Source: an uncultured Oscillatoriales cyanobacterium
Lineage (GTDB): Bacteria; Cyanobacteriota; Cyanobacteriia; Cyanobacteriales; Microcoleaceae
DNA length: 47,093 nucleotides
Direction: 5' to 3'
Assembly (NCBI GenBank): GCA_903893625.1
Contig: CAITND010000039.1
Location: 1-47,093 of the forward strand
Both the position numbers and the translations under genes were made by a program. The notes beneath the pieces were generated by a model. That model was given only the letters and a program-made list of their open reading frames with translations. It had not been told where the DNA came from and searched no databases. Shown piece by piece: positions 27,454-35,903 of the stretch (within the stretch, counting starts at the first letter, position 1; every line of letters starts with the position of its first letter).

Positions 27454-28209
27454 TCACCAAACTACTCCGGCTTGATGTCCTACTTTGTCTGCTTCACTGT
27501 CTCCAGCAGATGATTGTCTATCAGAGTGTAGGTTATTAGCCGTCTCAGATTGAGATTTTAAGTACAATAACTTAAAAATATCCTCATAAGTTTTTTTGCC
27601 GACTCCTGGAATTTGTTGCAACTGCCGAAAACGTTTGATTGGCAAAGCTGAATTGATTATATCGGCAATATTGCTGCGAATTTTTAACTGAGAAATCCAG
27701 AACTGATTATTTTTGTTATTCAGCATCTCAACCATCAAACCTTCTATTCCACTAGCATGAGATTCTCGATCTAAACAAATGTAAACATCTATAGCAACAT
27801 CACTCAAGTATTTTTCCATAACTTCTCGAACATCATTCCAATTTAACCCCCCTCTATCACAACCGAGTTTTGGAAATGCAATGGATTCAATTTTTCCTCT
27901 TTCATAGTTGTTGACAAAGTAAGTTAATCCTTGTTCGATCCATTCTATTTTTGAAGGATACTTCCAATTATTTTTGGTCGCAAAATTCATGATCCAAGGT
28001 GATTCGTAACCTCGATAGAGGTAAGGACGATCGACCCGAACTTGTGTTTGCTTACATCGGTTGAGATAGTCTTCATACATATCTGGATAGCGAAGTTTAA
28101 ATTCTAAAGCCAAACCTGCTCCCATTACTCCTACACAATTAACTGTATTGACAATAGTTTGTGATTCCACGTTAAACACTGTTGTATCTGTGTACTTAAT
28201 CATCTGCAA
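27454..28209 (-). CDS. darG: DarG-type macrodomain antitoxin with C-terminal helix-hairpin-helix
   Basis: 251 residues. Residues 1-155 form a macrodomain: NTVNCVGVMGAGLALEFK (21-38) is the ADP-ribose-binding loop, NFATKNNWKYPSK has Lys79 at the place of the catalytic Lys80 of DarG, and FPKLGCDRGGLNW (112-124) is the second ligand loop. DarG macrodomains remove ADP-ribose from thymidine on DNA and so undo DarT. The C-terminal part does not look like the usual DarT-binding domain as I know it; it carries a helix-hairpin-helix-like motif QIPGVGKKTYEDIF (199-212), a non-specific DNA-binding element. The last 30 residues are low-complexity and polar. It starts 3 nt after the DarT gene stop, so translation is coupled. 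Antitoxin role is inferred from motifs and context. Confidence 0.8.
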   Translation of the reverse strand: MQMIKYTDTTVFNVESQTIVNTVNCVGVMGAGLALEFKLRYPDMYEDYLNRCKQTQVRVDRPYLYRGYESPWIMNFATKNNWKYPSKIEWIEQGLTYFVNNYERGKIESIAFPKLGCDRGGLNWNDVREVMEKYLSDVAIDVYICLDRESHASGIEGLMVEMLNNKNNQFWISQLKIRSNIADIINSALPIKRFRQLQQIPGVGKKTYEDIFKLLYLKSQSETANNLHSDRQSSAGDSEADKVGHQAGVVW

Positions 28210-28212
28210 CTC

Positions 28213-29454
28213 TCAAAAATATAGAGAACCTTTTACTTCTACTGATATGTTAACACCATCAGGAATAAGCTGTTGAATTGCTGATCTTTGAGTCTGTGAT
28301 CTACAGAATATTTTAAGAATGCTTTGTACATTTACTCGGTTAGGTACTAACACCTCTGCACACATAATTCTTTTACAGCTTTCTTTTCTTTCCTGATCTT
28401 CATAATTCCATGAAGATGCCTTGATAATTTGCCAAGGTAGCTGTTCTAACATAGCAATATCATTATAAACCTTTGTAGCACCTGCTGCTACATTTCCATC
28501 CGAAAACAATGTTCCTTCTTCTAAAATTAACATCGGCTCAATGCCGAGTATTACAATCAGATTCTGAAGCTCCAGTCTTTTATATAACATAGTATTTCTA
28601 GGATTAAAATAAAACGGAACATAATCATGCCATCTTTTTCTCCAATATTGAGCTTCTTGCATAGAAATATCTGTTTTTATGAACTCACCCTGATGAGCTC
28701 GATTATGAGAAAGCAAGCCATTTTCTAAAATCGAATTTAAGTTATAAATATGGGTCATGTGATACAAATATTTAATTCCCAATTTATTAAAATAATCCCT
28801 TCCCAATTCTTTTTTTAAATAAGGATGATCGGGAATAAACAATCTAATACTTTCTGCTAATTCTCGATCAATATTATGACTTGCAGAGTCCAAAATTCCA
28901 ATAATTTCTTCTCTCAATTCTTGGGATATTTTTTCATTAACATCAGCAGGAAGCATTTTTTTACATAGCTGTAGATGCTTATCTGTAGGCAACGAATCTC
29001 TAAGGTTTCTTAACTCTGGAGAAAACAACAACTCTGGAGAAAGAGATTCTATGAAAATTAATTGCTCTTTAGGCTTGAGACTGTTAATTTTTTTGATGAC
29101 TTTAGCTGTGATTTCATTAGCTGATAATGTAGATAAGTATCGATTAACAATCGGCTGCCATATTTCTGGGTCTTGATGTTCAAAACAAGCTTCGAGTACA
29201 TTGGAATCAGTATCTTCTGATAATTTAAGTAATTCTAAATTTTTAGCTTGTTCTCGATGATTATAGGGATGAAAAACCAAATCAAACTTGACAAGTTTAC
29301 CCGCAACTAAATTACTACATTCACATTTTACTTCACTTTTGTGGATATATAAATCTGGTTCTTCCCCTTGTCGTTCAATAAAACCATAATTATTTTCGAC
29401 TCCCCTTTTAGCATTAAAACCACCAAACCATTTTATTCTTCCTATTTGTACCAT
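28213..29454 (-). CDS. darT: DarT-type DNA ADP-ribosyltransferase toxin with N-terminal cold-shock domain
   Basis: 413 residues in three parts. Residues 1-77 read as a cold-shock/OB domain: IGRIKWFGG, NNYGFIERQ, DLYIHKSEV, GKLVKFDLVFHP, REQAKNLELL. Residues 80-222 are mostly helical and unassigned. Residues 226-413 match DarT (DUF4433): YLYHMTHIYNLNSILENGLL with His232 and His235 in the NAD+ pocket, YVPFYFNPRNTMLY (278-291), and AEVLVPNRV with Glu367 at the place of the catalytic Glu. DarT attaches ADP-ribose from NAD+ to thymidine in single-stranded DNA, blocking replication, and DarTG systems act against phage. Most DarT proteins known to me are about 200-220 residues without a cold-shock domain. 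The domain could deliver the toxin to ssDNA or RNA (inference). The gene lies 39 nt after the helicase gene and 3 nt before darG. Confidence 0.8.
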   Translation of the reverse strand: MVQIGRIKWFGGFNAKRGVENNYGFIERQGEEPDLYIHKSEVKCECSNLVAGKLVKFDLVFHPYNHREQAKNLELLKLSEDTDSNVLEACFEHQDPEIWQPIVNRYLSTLSANEITAKVIKKINSLKPKEQLIFIESLSPELLFSPELRNLRDSLPTDKHLQLCKKMLPADVNEKISQELREEIIGILDSASHNIDRELAESIRLFIPDHPYLKKELGRDYFNKLGIKYLYHMTHIYNLNSILENGLLSHNRAHQGEFIKTDISMQEAQYWRKRWHDYVPFYFNPRNTMLYKRLELQNLIVILGIEPMLILEEGTLFSDGNVAAGATKVYNDIAMLEQLPWQIIKASSWNYEDQERKESCKRIMCAEVLVPNRVNVQSILKIFCRSQTQRSAIQQLIPDGVNISVEVKGSLYF

Positions 29455-29493
29455 TTTAAGTTACTCCTAAACAATTATATAATTTTGACGAGA

Positions 29494-31383
29494 TCATAAA
29501 AAAATAAAATCGAATTTTCCGTCGTTTTTTAATTCTCGAATTAACGCATTTTCTTGACAAATAAACAATTTCAATAATTCTTGAGCGCGAGTCATGGATA
29601 CATAAAGCTGGCGACGGGCAAGAATACTACCATCACTACTATCAGAACACAGGGCAAAATTTTCCATCCATATAATAAAAACTGCTTTGAACTCTAAACC
29701 TAAAGATGACAAACTAGAAATCAATCGAACTCCCGGACGACTTTGGCTATAATTTCTCTTACTTTTCCGATCTTCGCTAACCCAATAAAATGAAACATTG
29801 GCTTTGGTAAGACATTGTTGAAACAAATTCATCTGATTTTTATCACGGTAAATGACAGCTATATCTTCCGGTTGATAATCGCCAGAATTTAATAATTCTT
29901 GGATTTGCTCTGTCACCACTTGTTCTTGAGTTAGAGAAGAACCAGTCACATAAACTTGTGGACGAGTACCTGAGCGTTGAGCTTGGCTAGGAAGAACTAT
30001 AGGAAAAGTAATATCATCAGTTTCTGAGACTTTATCTTCAGGCGCAGAATGGTTAAGCATTGTCCATGCTGCTGATAGAATTTCTTGAGTATTACGATAG
30101 TTTTTGTCTAAATCAAATTGCTTGCTAATGGTATGACCTTGAGCGTTAATTCCGACTGCCTTCCATGTAAAATTATCTCGCTTATAAAGACTTTGACTGC
30201 CGTCTGCAACAATCATTAAATCTCCATTTTCTGGATCTTTCAATGCTTGAACACAACAGCGAAACCAAATGGGTAAAAAGGTATGAGCTTCATCTACTAA
30301 AATTGCATCCCATTTTTGACTCTGTTTTTGTGCAAGCACTTTCAAAGTCTCTTGACCTACATCTTCATTATAATCATATCCCTTTCGAGGGGATAAAGAT
30401 TTGCCAGTTACAATTTTTGCCCATTCATGAAAGTTCTCTACTATGATTCTATTTTGTTGATCTGCGGCTACTGAATTTTTGATTACTGATCGCAAATAAG
30501 ATGCCAGACTGACATTAAAACAGACGATTAAAACTTGAGCTTCGGGATTATTATTCAGGATTAATTTAGCACGAGCCAATAAGAGAAAAGTTTTTCCCGA
30601 GCCGGAAACGCCAAAGAAAATGCGGTGACCTTCTCGAATTTTACGTGCCAAGTTCTCTTGTTTTGAATCTAGTGTTATCAGGATTTTATCGTCAGGTAAA
30701 GGACAAAAATCCCCTCTAACACTGGTGGTTTTAGCTGGTTTATCTCTAATAACCATTTCAGGATTGAGAACGCCTTTAATGGTACTAATTTGATCTAATG
30801 TTAGTGATTCAAAATTGAAATCAGCTTTTGTAAACATTTGGCGCAAGCGATCACACAAATTTTCAGAGGATAAGTTTTGCCAATTTAAAAACTCATCTCG
30901 ATAGACAACTTTGGGTTCAGGAAGAATCCTATCCACATTAATTTCGGCAGCTTTTTTACGGGTGATGTTTGGCATAATCACACCCAAGCCTATCGGAAAT
31001 GCCACTTTTCCTTGATATTGACCTTGCTGCTGTTGGAGAATTCGATATTTAGGCAATTCCTTAAGTAGTTGATCTAGATAATTATTCGCCTGTCGTAAAG
31101 GTGATGCTTGCCGAGTTACCCCTTCTACATCATCTTTTACAGAAACAATTTCAAAAGTATTAGTATCTGCTTGCCTAATTTGATTAGAATACCAGCCTTT
31201 TACTTCTATGACTAACAGCCCTAAATTGGCTCCTAAAATAATAAAGTCTGGACGACGACTATTCAGCATGGGTTCATACCAAACATAAAAGTTATCATCT
31301 AGCTGATCGCGCAATATTTGATAAAGTTTTTTTTCCCCTTCGCTCGCTTTTGTTGGAATAGGAGATGGAATCATGATAGCCAT
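29494..31383 (-). CDS. NERD nuclease-domain SF1 helicase
   Basis: 629 residues. An N-terminal NERD domain (about 13-130) has Glu16 in SEGEKKLY, Asp46 in RRPDFIIL and Glu60-x-Lys62 in LLVIEVKGW, the PD-(D/E)xK-like nuclease pattern. The helicase core follows: Walker A GVSGSGKT (258-265), Walker B ILVDEAHTF (361-369), DKNYRNTQEIL, LISSLSSLGLEFKAVFIIW (motif V region) and RRQLYVSMTRAQELL (motif VI), as in UvrD/Rep-type DNA helicases. NERD-helicases occur in defence and repair settings. The ATG follows AGAGGAG. It starts 25 nt after hicB and is 39 nt upstream of darT, so it probably is co-transcribed. Whether it works with DarTG is an inference. Confidence 0.82.
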   Translation of the reverse strand: MAIMIPSPIPTKASEGEKKLYQILRDQLDDNFYVWYEPMLNSRRPDFIILGANLGLLVIEVKGWYSNQIRQADTNTFEIVSVKDDVEGVTRQASPLRQANNYLDQLLKELPKYRILQQQQGQYQGKVAFPIGLGVIMPNITRKKAAEINVDRILPEPKVVYRDEFLNWQNLSSENLCDRLRQMFTKADFNFESLTLDQISTIKGVLNPEMVIRDKPAKTTSVRGDFCPLPDDKILITLDSKQENLARKIREGHRIFFGVSGSGKTFLLLARAKLILNNNPEAQVLIVCFNVSLASYLRSVIKNSVAADQQNRIIVENFHEWAKIVTGKSLSPRKGYDYNEDVGQETLKVLAQKQSQKWDAILVDEAHTFLPIWFRCCVQALKDPENGDLMIVADGSQSLYKRDNFTWKAVGINAQGHTISKQFDLDKNYRNTQEILSAAWTMLNHSAPEDKVSETDDITFPIVLPSQAQRSGTRPQVYVTGSSLTQEQVVTEQIQELLNSGDYQPEDIAVIYRDKNQMNLFQQCLTKANVSFYWVSEDRKSKRNYSQSRPGVRLISSLSSLGLEFKAVFIIWMENFALCSDSSDGSILARRQLYVSMTRAQELLKLFICQENALIRELKNDGKFDFIFL

Positions 31384-31408
31384 ATTTGGTTTTCTCCTCT
31401 AGTTGACG

Positions 31409-31747
31409 TCAATTCTGGAAAACACGATTAGCGGCATCTGCTAAAATTTCTTCCATCCAAGCATTAATGCTTTTACCTGCTTTAGTAGCAGCTAAAAAAA
31501 TTTGACGGTGACATTCAGGTGTTGTCCGAAATGGCAGTTTACCAGAGAAAGGTTTATCTGGCTTTTCCCCTAACTCTTCACAAAAGTCTAAATAATCATC
31601 AACAGAGTCGTGGAATGCCTGACGCGCTTCTTCAACAGTTTTACCCTGAAAAGTAATCACATCCTTAATGTCCAAAACGCGACCAAAAAGGATTGCTTTT
31701 TCTGCATCTACTTCAATTTGAGCCGTATAACCTTTGTAAGTTAGCAT
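31409..31747 (-). CDS. hicB: HicB-type antitoxin
   Basis: 112 residues from MLTYKGYTAQIEVD, with TGAGG upstream; an in-frame ATG 24 codons earlier gives an extension not seen in the family. The N-terminal HicB fold (GYTAQIEVDAEKAILFGRV, ITFQGKTVEEARQAFHDSVDDYLDFC) is a partly degraded RNase H-like fold that binds HicA. The C-terminal LPFRTTPECHRQIFLAATKAG and SINAWMEEILADAA form a ribbon-helix-helix for operator binding. It neutralises HicA and probably represses the promoter at 32271-32299. The gene order is hicA then hicB, 169 nt apart. Confidence 0.88.
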   Translation of the reverse strand: MLTYKGYTAQIEVDAEKAILFGRVLDIKDVITFQGKTVEEARQAFHDSVDDYLDFCEELGEKPDKPFSGKLPFRTTPECHRQIFLAATKAGKSINAWMEEILADAANRVFQN

Positions 31748-31916
31748 AGTTGCCTCAGTTGTCGAATGACGAAACGGCACAATAACATTTTTGGGAAAAT
31801 CTTTAAAATTGTGATACACGATTGTGCTGGTTTTATTAAATAGATAGTTTGTCTTTTAGTGATCTGGGGCTGGGGCAGCCAGTGATGGTGCCCCTGATTG
31901 GACATCTTACTAATGA

Positions 31917-32192
31917 CTACTCAGACATAGGGGCAACCCCTGCATTCTCTAAGAATTCCCGGACACTTTTAACTGCATCCTTACACACCTCTTTTTCAGG
32001 GTGTGGTTCGTGAAAAACGGCTTTTACACCGTTTAACAACACTCGCACTCTCGACCCTCTCCCTTGGCTGACGGTAGCACCCAGCGCCACAAACAGACTC
32101 TCAACATCTGTCCAGACAATATCTGACCGAACAGGGTTTGCGTAGATTGCCTTTAGAGTTCGACGCTGTTTACTATTTAATCCATTTGCCAT
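31917..32192 (-). CDS. hicA: HicA-type mRNA interferase toxin
   Basis: 91 residues from MANGLNSKQRRTLKAIY. Family stretches are SKQRRTLKAIYANPVRSDIVW, DVESLFVALGATVSQGRGSRVRV and the dsRBD-like catalytic strand LNGVKAVFHEPHPEKEV with the active His in FHEPHP, then VREFLENAGV. HicA cleaves mRNA. Longer in-frame starts exist: an ATG at 32306 lies upstream of the predicted transcript start and can be dismissed, while the ATG at 32237 has GGGGTG before it and remains possible. The toxin looks intact. Confidence 0.85.
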   Translation of the reverse strand: MANGLNSKQRRTLKAIYANPVRSDIVWTDVESLFVALGATVSQGRGSRVRVLLNGVKAVFHEPHPEKEVCKDAVKSVREFLENAGVAPMSE

Positions 32193-32270
32193 TTGAAAGT
32201 TGCCAGATTTAGCTGCCTTTAGAGAAATTGCCTGCATTATCACCCCAGCGTGATGCCATTCTTCTTTGAT

Positions 32271-32299
32271 ATCATATTTTGATATCAATGTCAAGTCAA
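32271..32299 (-). promoter_or_regulatory. Predicted hicAB(-helicase-darTG) promoter with operator boxes
   Basis: On the minus strand: TTGACT (32299-32294), a 17-bp spacer, TATGAT (32276-32271). Two self-complementary boxes, TTGATATCAA (32279-32288) and TTGATATCAT (32266-32275), sit 13 bp apart centre to centre over the spacer and the -10. This is a typical place for an autorepressor such as HicB. It would transcribe all five genes down to 27454 unless internal promoters exist. Confidence 0.55.
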
Positions 32300-32365
32300 T
32301 TGTCACCCAATCTACAAACCTACTACAAACCTACAGAATTATGAGTTTTAAGGGTGATATTCAGT

Positions 32366-32521
32366 CTAATATGGAAATTGAACATTATATTTCCAGTCCA
32401 ACTGCATAATTAAATGTGGGGTTTGGGTTGGGATAACATCGGTGATAGATGTTAAATTTTTTCCTAAAATAGCAAGTCCCAAACTACCACAATATTTTAC
32501 AAAATCTCGTCGTAAAATCAA
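32366..32521 (-). CDS. Tat-signal-like short peptide, possible gene remnant
   Basis: 51 residues from a TTG start with GAGGAAAT upstream. MILRRDFVKYCGSLGLAIL looks like a twin-arginine signal peptide (RRDFVK, hydrophobic core). About 30 residues follow with no recognisable domain (DVIPTQTPHLIMQLDWKYNVQFPY) before the stop. It starts 25 nt past the UbiH-type gene. Most likely the 5' remnant of an exported protein gene; a small real protein is possible. Confidence 0.3.
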   Translation of the reverse strand: MILRRDFVKYCGSLGLAILGKNLTSITDVIPTQTPHLIMQLDWKYNVQFPY

Positions 32522-32546
32522 TTTTATTTCCTCTTGACCGATAGAT

Positions 32547-33800
32547 TTAATGGTTAATTTTTGGCGCACGACCGATTAAACCTGTCATTAATCGTAATGC
32601 TAAATAGCGTAAAATTTGCACTTTTGTTAATACCCATAATCCTAGGCGACGTAAACTAACTTTTGGAGTCCAATCTCCTGAGAAAGTTCTATCTAAGAAA
32701 TCCGTTAATCCTAAAACGATTAAATTCTCTTTTTGTCGCCAACTTTCATAACGTTTTAACACCCGTTTTTGCCCAATATCTTCACCTGTTTGAGTCGCTA
32801 TTTTTAACACTTCTGTCAACGCTCCTGCATCTCTAATCCCCATATTTAATCCCTGTCCTCCAACGGGATGACAACAATGGGCGGCATCTCCTACTAATGC
32901 TAATCGGTGTTGAATATAGCGATCGCTCTGCATTAATTGTACTGGATAAACATAGCGATCGCTCAATAATTCCAACTTTCCTAATAATCCTCCGGTGCGA
33001 TATTCTAATAACTTTAAAAACTCAGTTTCATCTAACTCTTTTAAAGCCTGGGCTTCAGCATGGGGAGCCGTCCACACCACTTGACAGCGATTTCCTGGTA
33101 AGGGTAAAACCCCCATTGGGCCACTAGGCCAAAACCGTTCAAAGGCAATATTTTGATGGAATTTTTCGGTTTTAATCGTCATCGCAATACAAGATTGCCA
33201 ATATTTCCAACCGTGAGTTTTAATTCCCGCTTCTTCTCTGAGTCGAGATTTAGAACCATCTGCTGCTACAATAATTTTACTACAAAAAGTGTTAATATTA
33301 CCCTGATTTTCGATTTCAACTTCTACAAAATTGGGATGATAATTAACATTTTTCAAACTAGCCGGACATTGCCAAGAAATATTCGGACAATGTTCTAAAA
33401 ATTTATACATTGCTGATAAAATTATTCCATGTTCACCGACATATCCTAATTGATCAGTTCCTAAATCTTGACACATAAACTGCACTACCCTGGGATAATC
33501 AGAATCACTTAAATTAATCTGATAAAAGGTAGTAATTTTTGCTAAGATTTCATCCCAAACCCCAATTTCTTTGAGGATACGTCCTGTTTGTAGGGTTAAA
33601 GCATAGGCTTGTCTTTTACTAATAGCAACTTCTGGCTGTTGGGATTCAATAATTGTTATTTTCAACCCCGAATCTTTCAAGCCACAGGCTAAAGTTGCCC
33701 CAACAATTCCACCCCCAACAATAACAATATCATAATCGATCTTTGGTTTTGATGAATCGACTACAGAAGATTCAGTTTGTGAATGTGACTGCACCAGCAT
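32547..33800 (-). CDS. UbiH/Coq6-type FAD-dependent hydroxylase
   Basis: 417 residues. The FAD dinucleotide fold IVIVGGGIVGATLA (25-38), the mid DG motif (VAADGSKSRLRE) and the C-terminal GDAAHCCHPVGGQGLNMGIRDA, the ribityl-binding GD motif, are all present. UbiH-family flavoproteins hydroxylate quinone precursors. In cyanobacteria the member of this family is thought to act in plastoquinone or related aromatic-ring synthesis; the exact substrate here is not visible. It is divergent from glk across 147 bp. Confidence 0.85.
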   Translation of the reverse strand: MLVQSHSQTESSVVDSSKPKIDYDIVIVGGGIVGATLACGLKDSGLKITIIESQQPEVAISKRQAYALTLQTGRILKEIGVWDEILAKITTFYQINLSDSDYPRVVQFMCQDLGTDQLGYVGEHGIILSAMYKFLEHCPNISWQCPASLKNVNYHPNFVEVEIENQGNINTFCSKIIVAADGSKSRLREEAGIKTHGWKYWQSCIAMTIKTEKFHQNIAFERFWPSGPMGVLPLPGNRCQVVWTAPHAEAQALKELDETEFLKLLEYRTGGLLGKLELLSDRYVYPVQLMQSDRYIQHRLALVGDAAHCCHPVGGQGLNMGIRDAGALTEVLKIATQTGEDIGQKRVLKRYESWRQKENLIVLGLTDFLDRTFSGDWTPKVSLRRLGLWVLTKVQILRYLALRLMTGLIGRAPKINH

Positions 33801-33947
33801 TATTTTCTATGACTGTATTTATAATTTGGACTAGCTCTATTCTTACACAATTTTGGGTTAAGTTTCAAGGTTTTGTGCTGATTAATAGATGACTTAAGAA
33901 TCAAGATCGGTTACAATAGAGGAGGTAAAACCTTAATTAGTGTAAGT

Positions 33948-35009
33948 ATGACATTATTATTAGCTGGAGATATTGGAGGAACAAAAACGATTTTGCGCTT
34001 GGTGGATGGGACGGCTATTGTGGAAGGAAGCCAAATGCAAGAGCGATTAGAAACCCTCTATGAGTCTCGTTATTTGAGTGGGGATTATCCTGATTTAGTG
34101 CCGATTGTAAAAAGATTTTTGCAGGAAGCAAGGGAACAATTGGGTGAGTATTTGCATCCAGAAAAAGCCTGTTTTGCTATTGCTGGGCCAGTGGTTAATC
34201 AGACTGCGAAATTAACGAATTTACCTTGGCGCTTAGATAGCCTCCGTTTAAGGGAAGAATTAGCCATTTCTTCTGTAACTTTAATTAATGATTTTGAAGC
34301 CATTGGTTATGGGGTGACGGGTTTACCGGAAAGTGATGTTTTAACCTTGCAAAAAGGACAACCTCAAGCGGGTTCTCCCATTGGTGTAATTGGTGCAGGT
34401 ACAGGGTTAGGAGAATGTTTTGTTACTCCTTTAACCAATGGAATTAAGGTGTATCCCTGTGAGGGAGGTCATACGGATTTTGCTCCCCGTTCTGAATTAG
34501 AATTTCAGTTAATGAAATATTTATTAGCGAAACATAATATTGATCGGGTATCTGTTGAACGGGTGGTTTCTGGGCCTGGAATTGTGTCAATTTATCAATT
34601 TTTACGCGATCGCAATTTTGCCCCAGAATCACCACAAATTGCCCAAATTATTCAAGATTGGGAAGCTCAAATTCAGGGGGGAGAAGTTACCATTGATCCC
34701 GGCGCAGTAATTTCTCAAGCAGCTTTAGAAAAACGGGATCATCTTTGTGAACAAACCATGCAGCTTTTTGTTGAAGCCTATGGAGCAGAAGCGGGAAATT
34801 TAGCGTTAAAATTGTTACCATATAATGGGTTATATATTGCTGGAGGCATTGCTCCTCAAATTTTACCGTTGTTAGAAACCTATGGATTTATGCAGGCATT
34901 TTTGAATAAAGGACGCCTGAAACCCATATTAGCAAAGGTTCCTGTTTATGTAGTAAAAAATCCCCAGGTTGGATTAGTTGGAGCGGCGGTTTGTGCTGCT
35001 ATTTTGTAA
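33948..35009 (+). CDS. glk: Glucokinase
   Basis: 353 residues, group I bacterial glucokinase. Phosphate-1 motif AGDIGGTKT (6-14), catalytic region LINDFEAIGYG with the conserved Asp, ATP-binding GVIGAGTGLGECFV, EGGHTDFAPR and SGPGIVSIY. It makes glucose-6-phosphate from glucose and ATP in the cytoplasm. The ATG follows GGAGG. Cyanobacterial proteins of this group are about 350 residues. Confidence 0.93.
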   Translation: MTLLLAGDIGGTKTILRLVDGTAIVEGSQMQERLETLYESRYLSGDYPDLVPIVKRFLQEAREQLGEYLHPEKACFAIAGPVVNQTAKLTNLPWRLDSLRLREELAISSVTLINDFEAIGYGVTGLPESDVLTLQKGQPQAGSPIGVIGAGTGLGECFVTPLTNGIKVYPCEGGHTDFAPRSELEFQLMKYLLAKHNIDRVSVERVVSGPGIVSIYQFLRDRNFAPESPQIAQIIQDWEAQIQGGEVTIDPGAVISQAALEKRDHLCEQTMQLFVEAYGAEAGNLALKLLPYNGLYIAGGIAPQILPLLETYGFMQAFLNKGRLKPILAKVPVYVVKNPQVGLVGAAVCAAIL

Positions 35010-35043
35010 CCTTTAAGGGATGATAAACTGCTTTTTTGGGGAA

Positions 35044-35826
35044 TTAAACCACACTGACGGGACGCTGTTGTAAGGAAACCTCAAATCGTTCTCCAGGTTG
35101 GGGGTTTAGTACCCGTGTGGATAGATTTTCTCTGGCTAACATTGAGCGAAAATCTTCAAAATTTCCACTTGTTTTTAAGAGGGAAACTAACAACCCTTCA
35201 TAGACCACATCCCCGGCTTCGGCGGTGGGTAACATCACCTGGGGATGAACTAATTTTGCTAAGTCTAACGCCGTTTGTTGTCCGCGAATAATTGACCCCA
35301 CTAACGGTAAACTAATATTAATTAAAGGGGTAATGACAACATCAATAGCCGCCATTTCTTTTAATACAGGAGCATGATATCCATGAGGTTCATAATAAAC
35401 AGTATTTCCTGTTGTTAAATCTTTTAAAAGATAGGCGTTTTCGATAGTTGTTGGGCCAATGGGAGAACCGGGAAGTGCTTTAATTTCAATCTGGTTTTCT
35501 AAACAATAGGTTGTTCCATGTTCCAAAGCTCGAACTTGAGTATATCCTAATCCTTGAGCAACTTTTGCCGCATTGGGAGAACCCACAACGGGGATATTTT
35601 TATTTAATTGTTTTAAGGTTTCAGGATGAGCATGATCTTCTAATCCTTGAGATAATAAAATTAAGTCAATCTTTTGCGGAATAGGTCGAGGGTTTCGTCT
35701 TTCCCCTTTAAATAACCAATTCAGATTCCCAAAGGTTAATGCACCCACTAACCAAGGGTCTATCAGAATATTTTTTCCGCTTATTTCCAGTAACCAAGAA
35801 TTACTATCTAGCCAAGTGAAATACAT
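35044..35826 (-). CDS. Metallo-beta-lactamase-fold hydrolase-like protein
   Basis: 260 residues from MYFTWLDSNSWLLEISGKNILIDPWL; a start six codons upstream is also in frame. The layout matches the lactamase_B_2/UlaG-like group, but the zinc motif reads LLSQGLEDHAHPETL instead of HxHxDH, keeping DHAH and replacing the first His residues. The later EPHGYHAP and LPTAEAGD stretches provide possible ligands. Substrate unknown. Confidence 0.75.
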   Translation of the reverse strand: MYFTWLDSNSWLLEISGKNILIDPWLVGALTFGNLNWLFKGERRNPRPIPQKIDLILLSQGLEDHAHPETLKQLNKNIPVVGSPNAAKVAQGLGYTQVRALEHGTTYCLENQIEIKALPGSPIGPTTIENAYLLKDLTTGNTVYYEPHGYHAPVLKEMAAIDVVITPLINISLPLVGSIIRGQQTALDLAKLVHPQVMLPTAEAGDVVYEGLLVSLLKTSGNFEDFRSMLARENLSTRVLNPQPGERFEVSLQQRPVSVV

Positions 35827-35903
35827 AGAATTTGATTTGAACACATCACTACTAATAGAGACGTTCTTAAATGGGGAACAATAAAGATCTAAGAACTAAT
35901 AAC

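Noticed and set aside
32193-32306. Extended HicA N-terminus starting at 32306
   Set aside because: That ATG lies upstream of the predicted -35/-10 and would be outside the transcript; the extension has no HicA similarity.
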